A DNA stretch of 5,054 nt from Planctomycetia bacterium (GTDB lineage Bacteria > Planctomycetota > Planctomycetia > Gemmatales > Gemmataceae), in assembly GCA_005773755.1 (NCBI GenBank), contig SXHE01000577.1, positions 1 through 5,054 of the forward strand, in the 5' to 3' direction. The position numbers and the translations under genes are program-made. Shown piece after piece: positions 1 through 5,054 of this stretch (positions are counted from its first letter, which is position 1; every line of letters begins with the position of its first letter). Under the pieces are notes generated by a model. It saw nothing but the letters and a program-made list of their open reading frames with translations, was not told the DNA's origin and ran no database searches.

Positions 1-131
1 AATTGCTGAAGGAATTGGAACCGTGGTCGGTGGACCGGAACGACCGGGCGGTCGGCGTGAACTGGCGATTCACCACCGCCGATGCCCGGATCAAACTCCG
101 ACGACTCTACCCCGCTGTTCAAAATAGTTGA
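1..131 (+). CDS. IS630-family transposase, C-terminal end only (partial)
   Basis: This is the 3' end of a gene that enters from the left edge. The frame reads from base 3 and gives 42 codons before a TGA stop at 129-131. The peptide contains VNWRFTTADARIKLRRLYP, and the close of IS630-family (Tc1/mariner-like, DDE-type) transposases typically reads like NWxFTTADARIKLxxLYP. In this family the enzyme cuts and pastes the element into TA dinucleotides. The catalytic DDE residues lie upstream, outside the window, so it cannot be judged whether the gene is intact. It ends 122 bases before the DUF1501 start and points toward it. The stop lies just before a small inverted repeat that could belong to the end of the element. 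Family assignment rests on recognising the C-terminal motif. Confidence 0.8.
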   Translation, partial: LLKELEPWSVDRNDRAVGVNWRFTTADARIKLRRLYPAVQNS

Positions 132-253
132 CCTACTAGAATAGTAGCTTGCCCTCCCCAGGATCACTCGCGCCCCGTGAACCTGCGACCGTAGACCGTT
201 AACTCGACACCGACCCAAAACTCACGCCTTTAGCCCCGACAGGAGTCCTGCCG
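132..253. other. Intergenic gap between transposase tail and DUF1501 gene
   Basis: This is a 122-base stretch without a gene. It holds the small inverted repeat at 133-147, presumably the right boundary of the insertion element, and a 7-base-period direct repeat (GACCGT at 187-192 and again at 194-199). The Shine-Dalgarno AGGAG at 241-245 lies 8 bases ahead of the ATG at 254. The promoter of the DUF1501 gene should lie here unless it is read from further upstream, but no clear sigma-70-type -35/-10 pair is visible. Confidence 0.5.
133..147. repeat. Short perfect inverted repeat just after the transposase stop
   Basis: CTACTA at 133-138 and TAGTAG at 142-147 are perfect reverse complements around the 3-base spacer GAA. 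The repeat starts two bases after the transposase stop codon, where the terminal inverted repeat of an IS630-type element usually lies. It may therefore be part of the element's right end, or a binding site. With only one end of the element visible, its boundary and the expected TA duplication cannot be fixed. The TAGAAT at 137-142 within it resembles a -10 box, but I see no convincing -35 at the right distance. Confidence 0.35.
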
Positions 254-1558
254 ATGAATCTGTTGTCGCGCTGCATCGGTTCCCCGCTGAACCGCCGTAA
301 CTTCCTGCATGTCGGGGCCATCGGTGCTCTCGGCCTCACGCTCGACCAGTACATGCGGTTGCAGGCCGCGGAACCGGTCAAGACGACGCCGCAGGCCGAA
401 GCCGGGATCCACCTCTTCCTGCCGGGCGGGTCGGCCCACCAGGAAAGCTGGGACCCGAAGCCGTTCGCCCCGGTCGAGTACCGCGGCCAGATGGCGACGA
501 CCAAGACCAAGATCGAAGGCGAAGTTTTTAACGAGTGCCTGACCAAGACCGCGGCGCTGGCCGACCAGATCACCGTGTGTCGGGCCATGACCCACGGTGA
601 GGCCGCTCACGAGCGTGGCACGCACAACATGTTCACCGGCTACCGGCCCAGCCCGGCGCTGAAGTTCCCCAGCATCGGCAGCGTCGTCAGCCACGAGCTG
701 GGTGTTCGGAACAACCTGCCGCCCTACGTCGCGGTGCCGAGCCAGCCCGCGCAGGACGCCGGCAGCGGCTACCTGTCTTCGTCGTTCGCGCCGTTCAGCC
801 TCGGTTCCGACCCGGCCAACGGCGGGTTCCGCGTGCAGGACCTCGCGCTGCCGTCGAACGTCACCAACGACCGGTTCACCACCCGCAAGAGCATGTTGGA
901 CGCGGTCAACGGTCACTTCGCCGGTAAGGAGAAATCGGACAACCTCGAAGCGATGGACAGCTTCTACCAGCGCGCCTACGGCCTGATCGCCAGCGAGAAG
1001 GCCCGCGAAGCGTTCGACATCAACAAGGAAACGCCGAAGCTCCGCGACGAGTACGGCCGCAACGCCGCCGGGCAGCGGATGCTCATGGCCCGCCGGCTCA
1101 TCGAGGGCGGCGTGCGGTTCGTCACCCTGACCTACGGCGGTTGGGACCTGCACGGCGGCATCGTCGGCGGCACGAAGAGCCAACTCCCGCAGTTCGACCA
1201 GGCGTTCGCCACGCTCATCACCGACTTGAAGCAGCGCGGGCTGTTCGACAGTACGCTCATCATGATTTCGAGCGAGTTCGGCCGCACGCCGAAGATCAAC
1301 GCGACCGCCGGCCGCGACCACTGGCCGAAGGTGTTCTCGGTCGTCCTCGCCGGTGGCGGCATCAAGAAGGGCCTCATCTACGGCAAGTCGGACGCGACCG
1401 CGAGCGACCCCGACGAGGACGGACTGACCGTCGAGGACCTGGCGCACACCGTGTACAACTGCCTCGGTATCGACGCGGACAAGAAGCTCATGTCGCCGGG
1501 CGACCGCCCCATCGACATCGTCCGCGAGGGCAAGACCCGCAAGGAACTGCTGGCGTAA
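254..1558 (+). CDS. DUF1501 family protein (PF07394), Tat-exported
   Basis: This is a complete 434-aa protein of the DUF1501 family, which is distantly related to the alkaline phosphatase/sulfatase fold. No reaction is established for it. The ATG is supported by AGGAG at 241-245 with 8-base spacing and by the leader that follows: a twin-arginine motif NRRNFLHVG (R14, R15), then a hydrophobic stretch to about residue 30, as expected for export of a folded protein by Tat. Family landmarks follow in order: PGGSAHQESWDPKP (57-70), THGEAAHERGTH (113-124), GGWDLHG (W297, D298, H300), SSEFGRTP (339-346) and GRDHW (R354-W357). A typical AGGGIKKGLIYGKSD segment and a C-terminal GDRPIDIV precede the stop. 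The Asp/His-rich motifs match the places where phosphatase-fold enzymes hold metal, but that role is inference. Length and ends look normal for the family. The PPC gene follows on the same strand after 104 bases and is the likely functional partner. Confidence 0.93.
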   Translation: MNLLSRCIGSPLNRRNFLHVGAIGALGLTLDQYMRLQAAEPVKTTPQAEAGIHLFLPGGSAHQESWDPKPFAPVEYRGQMATTKTKIEGEVFNECLTKTAALADQITVCRAMTHGEAAHERGTHNMFTGYRPSPALKFPSIGSVVSHELGVRNNLPPYVAVPSQPAQDAGSGYLSSSFAPFSLGSDPANGGFRVQDLALPSNVTNDRFTTRKSMLDAVNGHFAGKEKSDNLEAMDSFYQRAYGLIASEKAREAFDINKETPKLRDEYGRNAAGQRMLMARRLIEGGVRFVTLTYGGWDLHGGIVGGTKSQLPQFDQAFATLITDLKQRGLFDSTLIMISSEFGRTPKINATAGRDHWPKVFSVVLAGGGIKKGLIYGKSDATASDPDEDGLTVEDLAHTVYNCLGIDADKKLMSPGDRPIDIVREGKTRKELLA

Positions 1559-1568
1559 GTTCTCTTCG

Positions 1569-1617
1569 GCCGCTTGCGGCTTCGCGAGAGCCTATCGCTC
1601 GCGAAGCCGCAAGCGGC
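1569..1617. repeat. Perfect 20-bp palindrome with 9-nt loop (REP-like intergenic hairpin)
   Basis: The left arm at 1569-1588 (begins GCCGCTTGCGGC, ends TTCGCGAG) is the exact reverse complement of the right arm at 1598-1617, around the loop 1589-1597. Each arm contains a smaller hairpin (GCCGC-TT-GCGGC on the left, GCCGC-AA-GCGGC on the right) and the palindrome TCGCGA. The element starts 10 bases after the DUF1501 stop. It is not followed directly by a T-run (TCTGCTGACGCAC comes next), so it is not a textbook intrinsic terminator. It looks like a REP-type palindromic element. In RNA it would form a very stable hairpin that could protect the DUF1501 message, or reduce read-through into the PPC gene. 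It could also act as a terminator that does not need a U-tract. Confidence 0.85.
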
Positions 1618-1662
1618 TCTGCTGACGCACTTTTCCAAACACCCTGCCTCCGAGATTCAGCA

Positions 1663-4170
1663 ATGCGGCGATTGATTTCCTTTGCGTTCGCGCTTTGCGC
1701 CCTCGGTATCCTCGCCGGGCAATCCTCGGCCGCGTCCCCGTCGCTGGGCGGCATCCAGCCGCGCGGGGCGCAGCGCGGCACCGAGGCCGTGCTCACCTTC
1801 CAGGGCGGGCGACTGACGGACGCACAAGAAGTGCTCGTCTACTATCCCGGCATCGCGGTCAAGAAGCTCGAGGTCGTCAACGACGCCGCGCTGAAAGTGA
1901 CCGTGACCATCGCTCCGGACTGTCGGCTGGGCGAACACGCTTTCCGTATTCGCACCGCGTCGGGCATCTCCGAAGTGCGCACGTTCTGGGTCGGCGCGCT
2001 GCCGGTGGTCGAAGAGGTGGAGCCGAACAGCGAGTTCGACAAGCCGCAACCGATCCCGCTGAACGTGACCGTTCACGGTATCGTGCAGGCCGAAGACCAA
2101 GATTACTTCGTGGTCGAGTGCAAGAAGGGGCAGCGCCTGTCGGTCGAGGTCGAAGGGATGCGGCTCGGCGTCGCGTTCTTCGATCCCTACGTCGCGATCC
2201 TCGATAGCAAGCGGTTCGAACTGGTGACCGGCGACGATTCGCCCACCGCGAATCAAGACGGCGGCTGTTCCGTTGTGGTCCCGGCCGACGGCAAGTACAT
2301 CGTCCAGATTCGCGAGAGCGCGTTCGGCGGTAACGGGGCGTGCCAATACCGGCTGCACATCGGCAACTTCCCGCGACCCACGGCCGTCGTGCCCGCCGGC
2401 GGCAAGCCGGGCGAGGAGCTCGAAGTCACGTTCCTCGGCGACCCCGCCGGGCCGATCAAGCAGAAGGTGAAGTTGCCCGCGGTCGCGGACGATCACTTCC
2501 GCGTTCACTGCACCACGCCGGAGGGCATCCACCCGAACGGCTTCAAGTTCCGCGTCGCCAACATCCCGAACGTGATCGAGAGTGGCGCGAACATCAACAT
2601 CGCCACCGCGACCGCCGGGGTCGCGCCGTGCGCGTTCAACGGCGTGGTCGCGAAACCGGCCGAAGTGGACTACTTCAAGTTCACTGCGAAGAAGGGCGAG
2701 ACCTACGACTTCCACTGTTACGCGCGGCGACTCGGCTCGCCCCTCGACCCGATCCTCTACATCGGCAACGCGGCCGGGGCGACGATCACGGGCAACGACG
2801 ACAGCGGCGGGCCGGACAGCTACTTCCGCTACACGATCCCGGCCGACGGCGAGTACACCCTGTGGGTGCAAGACCACCTGAAGAAGGGCGGGCCGGACTA
2901 CTTCTACCGCATCGAGCTGACGCCGGTCGCGCCGGTGACGACGACGACGATTCCGCGCGTGGACGGCAACAACCCGGCCAACCAGGACCGCCAGACGATC
3001 ACCGTGCCGAAGGGCGGCCGGTACGCGACGCTCGTGGTCGCCAGCCGCGCCGACTTCGGCGGGCCGCTCAACATCGGCATCGAGAAGCTGCCGCCCGGCG
3101 TGACACTGACCGCCGAGCAGATGGAAGCCGGGCTGACGCTGATCCCGGTCGTGTTCGAGGCCAAGCCGGACGCGGTCATCGGCGGCTACCTCACCACGAT
3201 CACCGCGACCCACCCCGACCCGAAGACGCCGATCCCGTTCAAGACCTCGTTCGACCCGGCGTTCGTCATCAACCAACCGGGGCAAACGGTCTACACGCGG
3301 CACTACGTCGACCGCACGGCCATCGCGGTGGGCGAAGCGGCCCCGTACTCCATCGAGGTGATCGAACCGAAAGTGCCGCTCGTGCAGAACGGCTCGTTCA
3401 ACCTGCGGATCGTAGCGAAACGCGCCCCCGGCTTCACCGGCCCGATTACGGTGTTCCCGCTGTGGACCCCGCCGGGCCTGGGCATTCAAGGCTCCGCGAC
3501 GATCCCCGCCGGGCAGACCGAGTGCCTGCTGCCGATGAACGCGGCCCCCAGCGCCGCGGTGCGCAAGTGGAAGACGGCGGTTCACGCGGTCGCGGACGCC
3601 GGCAAGGGGCCGGTGTGGACCAGCAGCCAACTGTTCACCATCGACGTGACCGCCCCGGTCGTGTCGCTCACGATGGAGCGCCCGGCGGTCGAGCAGGGCG
3701 CGAACACGCAACTGTTCTGCAAGGTCGCGGTGACGACGCCGTTCGAGGGCAAGGCGAAGGTCACCCTGATCGGCCTCCCCGCGAAGACGACGACTCAGGT
3801 GATCGAGATCACGAAGGACATGAAGGAGTTCGCGTTCCCCATCGTGGCGGACAAGACCAGCCCGGCCGGGCCGCACAACGTGTTCGCGCAAGTGGTGATC
3901 GAGCGCGGCGGCGAACTCATTACCGGGAACACCGGGGGCACGCAGCTCCGCATCGACGTGCCGCTGCCGCCGAAGGTGGCCGTCGTGCCACCAAAAGTGG
4001 ACCCGAAAACGCCGGTTGTGGTGCCCAAGCCGCCGGACCCTAAGACGCCGGAGAAGCGCCTGACGCGCCTCGAAAAGCTCCGCCTCGAAGCCGAAGAGCG
4101 CGAGAAGGCCGCCGCGGCCGGCGGCACGACCCCGCCGCCCAAGAAGGAAGAGCCGCCGAAGAAGCCGTAA
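1663..4170 (+). CDS. Secreted PPC-domain protein with IPT-like and Ig-like repeats
   Basis: This is an 835-aa exported protein. The ATG at 1663 opens a Sec signal peptide: basic MRRL, a hydrophobic core, then GQSSA with likely cleavage after A23 or A24. The ribosome site is weak (CGAG at 1651-1654), so the start rests mainly on the leader. Visible domains are an IPT/TIG-like beta region (about 26-112), a first PPC domain (about 115-235), a second IPT-like region (about 240-305), a second PPC domain (about 308-422), three degenerate Ig-like repeats (462-520, 587-647, 690-750), and a Pro/Lys/Glu-rich tail (766-835). Both PPC copies share DYF..., KKG, RLG, DP and a PADGxY motif. PPC domains are non-catalytic beta-sandwiches, commonly attached to secreted enzymes. 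I see no protease or other catalytic domain, so a structural, adhesive or carbohydrate/protein-binding role is most likely, but this is inference. The DUF1501 gene lies upstream, and the 217-aa gene starts 21 bases after the stop. Confidence 0.9.
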   Translation: MRRLISFAFALCALGILAGQSSAASPSLGGIQPRGAQRGTEAVLTFQGGRLTDAQEVLVYYPGIAVKKLEVVNDAALKVTVTIAPDCRLGEHAFRIRTASGISEVRTFWVGALPVVEEVEPNSEFDKPQPIPLNVTVHGIVQAEDQDYFVVECKKGQRLSVEVEGMRLGVAFFDPYVAILDSKRFELVTGDDSPTANQDGGCSVVVPADGKYIVQIRESAFGGNGACQYRLHIGNFPRPTAVVPAGGKPGEELEVTFLGDPAGPIKQKVKLPAVADDHFRVHCTTPEGIHPNGFKFRVANIPNVIESGANINIATATAGVAPCAFNGVVAKPAEVDYFKFTAKKGETYDFHCYARRLGSPLDPILYIGNAAGATITGNDDSGGPDSYFRYTIPADGEYTLWVQDHLKKGGPDYFYRIELTPVAPVTTTTIPRVDGNNPANQDRQTITVPKGGRYATLVVASRADFGGPLNIGIEKLPPGVTLTAEQMEAGLTLIPVVFEAKPDAVIGGYLTTITATHPDPKTPIPFKTSFDPAFVINQPGQTVYTRHYVDRTAIAVGEAAPYSIEVIEPKVPLVQNGSFNLRIVAKRAPGFTGPITVFPLWTPPGLGIQGSATIPAGQTECLLPMNAAPSAAVRKWKTAVHAVADAGKGPVWTSSQLFTIDVTAPVVSLTMERPAVEQGANTQLFCKVAVTTPFEGKAKVTLIGLPAKTTTQVIEITKDMKEFAFPIVADKTSPAGPHNVFAQVVIERGGELITGNTGGTQLRIDVPLPPKVAVVPPKVDPKTPVVVPKPPDPKTPEKRLTRLEKLRLEAEEREKAAAAGGTTPPPKKEEPPKKP

Positions 4171-4191
4171 GGTCGCACGGAGGCGTTCGTC

Positions 4192-4845
4192 ATGGGACTG
4201 ACGGTGTGCGTTGGTACGCCCAAAGATGTTGAAGATGTGATCCGCGCGCGCTACGCGAGCGACTTTCGGCTCGTTAACCAGTTGCTCAAGGCGGAGGGAG
4301 TCGCGGCCCACAAGGAGCGTGTGCCATCACGTGATTGGTGGACGGCGGAGATGAGTTATGGGAGTTTACATTTCCTTCGCCGTTTCGCGGCGGGGATCGC
4401 AGTAAACGGGGTGCCACCCGAACCGCTCAAGAGGAACGCAAGCGCCGCTGGCGCGCCCGAGATTCGGGCCTACTGGGAGAAGCGACAAGCAGGAGAGATT
4501 GGGGCGCAGTACGACCACCTGGTGTTCCACAGCGATGCGGAGGGCTATTACGTTCCGGTCGATTTCCCCGAGGTTCTGAACTGCGACAACGCGGTGCCAA
4601 TACCCGGTGAATGGCTCGGCTCGGCTATCCGGTTGAGGCAAGAATGCGCTGACTTGGCGACCTGGCTCGATCTTCCACAGACAGTTGATTTCGATCCCGA
4701 TGATGATGACGCCTGGAAGCAATTGAAGAAGAAAACCCGCGGCGCGGTGTGGCACAAGTACCCGATTGAAGCGTTCGTTTGCGCGACGCTCCTGCTGGCG
4801 TGTGACCGGTCGGCGGAATATCGATCGGCCATCGTGTTCGGTTGA
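4192..4845 (+). CDS. Conserved-looking protein of unknown function, 217 aa
   Basis: I cannot assign this to a named family. The ATG is well supported by GGAGG at 4179-4183, 8 bases upstream. It lies 21 bases after the PPC stop, so co-transcription is possible. There is no signal peptide or membrane helix, so a cytosolic place is expected. Striking segments are the start MGLTVCVG, MSYGSLHFLRRFA (54-66), YDHLVFHSDAEGYYVPVDF (107-125) and an acidic DFDPDDDDAW (166-175). I recall similar 'HSDAEGYYxPVDF' and 'GLHYLRRxA' patterns in uncharacterised cytosolic proteins of actinobacteria and other large-genome bacteria, but this is memory and not a search. The His/Asp/Glu cluster H109, H113, D115, E117 could bind metal or act in catalysis. 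An immunity-protein-like role is an alternative given the acidic character. Codons are less G/C-biased than in the two genes upstream (12 of 30 bases are G/C at 4351-4380), suggesting a different origin. Confidence 0.82.
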   Translation: MGLTVCVGTPKDVEDVIRARYASDFRLVNQLLKAEGVAAHKERVPSRDWWTAEMSYGSLHFLRRFAAGIAVNGVPPEPLKRNASAAGAPEIRAYWEKRQAGEIGAQYDHLVFHSDAEGYYVPVDFPEVLNCDNAVPIPGEWLGSAIRLRQECADLATWLDLPQTVDFDPDDDDAWKQLKKKTRGAVWHKYPIEAFVCATLLLACDRSAEYRSAIVFG

Positions 4846-4857
4846 TCGCGGGAGCCG

Positions 4858-4866
4858 TGATATGAT
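4858..4866 (+). promoter_or_regulatory. Extended -10 promoter-like element before the antitoxin-like gene
   Basis: TG at 4858-4859, one base, then TATGAT at 4861-4866 fits the extended -10 form TGnTATAAT with one mismatch. Transcription from it would begin near 4872-4874 and leave a leader of roughly 25 bases before the ATG at 4897, which carries a strong GGAGGA ribosome site. No good -35 box is seen at 16-18 bases, but extended -10 promoters often lack one. It lies in the 51-base gap after the 217-aa gene, which shows no clear terminator. The call rests on the motif and its position only. Confidence 0.4.
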
Positions 4867-4896
4867 GGGGCGAGATGCCCGCACACGGAGGACGCC

Positions 4897-5054
4897 ATGA
4901 GCGAAGCCGTCGCGAAGTTGATGCCCGCGCTGCTCGAACTGACCGTTGACGAGCGATTGGAAGCGATGGACGCGCTCGCGGCGAGTCTACCCGGCCCGGC
5001 GAGCAAGTTCGCTGAGGGCACGACGGAGTTCGATGCCGAACTGGACCGTCGCCG
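4897..5054 (+). CDS. Putative addiction-module antitoxin (PF09720/TIGR02574-like), N-terminal part
   Basis: The frame is open from the ATG at 4897 to the right edge (52 codons plus 2 bases), so the end is missing. A strong ribosome site GGAGGA at 4887-4892, 4 bases ahead, fixes the start. The peptide begins MSEAVAKLMPALLELTVDER and continues LEAMDALAASLPG, then FDAELDRRR. This matches the pattern of the small putative antitoxins of the 'addiction module protein' family: a helix with L-xx-DER-LExxxALxxSL, a short break, then a second helix with a W/F-xxEL-xRR motif. Such proteins are usually 70-80 aa and are often followed closely by a RelE/ParE-type toxin. That partner would lie outside the window, so the toxin-antitoxin reading is unproven. 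The family also has many solitary members in planctomycetes and cyanobacteria. It may be transcribed from the extended -10 element just upstream. Confidence 0.7.
   Translation, partial: MSEAVAKLMPALLELTVDERLEAMDALAASLPGPASKFAEGTTEFDAELDRR

Noticed and set aside
230..1447. 405-codon antisense open frame opposite the DUF1501 gene
   Set aside because: It is composition-driven, Arg/Val/Gly-rich and motif-free. The + strand gene has all DUF1501 landmarks.
1569..1640. Classical intrinsic terminator after the DUF1501 gene
   Set aside because: The hairpin is very strong, but the bases just after it are TCTGCTGACGCAC, not a T-run. The TTTT at 1631-1634 is 13 bases too far away. I kept it as a palindromic repeat with possible terminator activity.
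1141..1662. In-frame upstream extension of the PPC gene to a TTG at 1141
   Set aside because: The extension overlaps the DUF1501 gene out of frame, reads as Arg/Pro/His-rich junk and runs through the palindrome. The ATG at 1663 starts a proper signal peptide, which an exported protein needs at its N-terminus.
2340..4043. 567-codon + strand open frame inside the PPC gene
   Set aside because: It is a shifted-frame shadow with Arg/Asp-rich repetitive translation and no ribosome site or domain.
1657..4311. Very long antisense open frame (884 codons) opposite the PPC gene
   Set aside because: It runs almost exactly opposite the PPC gene, and its translation is rich in Arg, Gly, Asp and Val without recognisable domains. 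It is the expected shadow of strongly G/C-biased third positions. The + strand product has a signal peptide and clear PPC motifs.
4842..4866. TTGATC at 4842-4847 as the -35 partner of TATGAT at 4861-4866
   Set aside because: The spacing is 13 bases, too short for a sigma-70 promoter, where about 16-18 is usual. The extended -10 reading does not need it.
4366..5021. Antisense open frames opposite the 217-aa gene and the antitoxin-like gene
   Set aside because: They overlap both well-supported + strand genes, have no convincing ribosome sites and show no known motifs.

Overview
The window looks like a high-GC planctomycete chromosome, most likely of the Gemmata/Gemmataceae type. The main evidence is a Tat-type DUF1501 protein followed by a large secreted protein with two bacterial pre-peptidase C-terminal (PPC) domains, a pairing typical of planctomycetes. 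Strong G/C preference at third codon positions leaves long open shadow frames on both strands. The lineage call is inferred from gene content and protein style, not from a database search.

Layout, all genes on the + strand. (1) Positions 1-131 hold the last 42 codons of an IS630-family transposase that enters from the left. (2) Positions 132-253 are a short non-coding gap with a small perfect inverted repeat and a good Shine-Dalgarno for the next gene. (3) Positions 254-1558 encode a complete 434-aa DUF1501 protein with a twin-arginine leader. (4) Positions 1559-1662 are an intergenic spacer dominated by a perfect 20-bp stem / 9-nt loop palindrome. (5) Positions 1663-4170 encode an 835-aa Sec-exported multidomain beta-rich protein: IPT-like region, PPC, IPT-like region, PPC, three degenerate Ig-like repeats, and a Pro/Lys/Glu-rich tail. 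(6) Positions 4192-4845 encode a 217-aa cytosolic protein of no named family that I can assign, with a YDHLVFHSDAEGYYVPVDF motif. (7) From 4897 to the right edge is the N-terminal part of a small protein resembling the antitoxins of the putative addiction-module family (TIGR02574 / PF09720). It is preceded by an extended -10 promoter-like sequence and a strong ribosome binding site.

The DUF1501 and PPC genes probably act together at the cell surface. In planctomycetes such genes usually travel with a DUF1549/DUF1553 cytochrome-type partner. Here the position where that partner might sit is occupied by the transposase tail, so the cluster may be split by an insertion or may be a stand-alone pair. 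The last two genes look like an accessory segment with a different role, with less G/C-biased codons in the 217-aa gene and a possible toxin-antitoxin module. I found no RNA gene, CRISPR array or complete mobile element. Nothing here amounts to a clearly new system. The most notable items are the intergenic palindrome, the uncharacterised 217-aa protein and the cut-off antitoxin-like gene.
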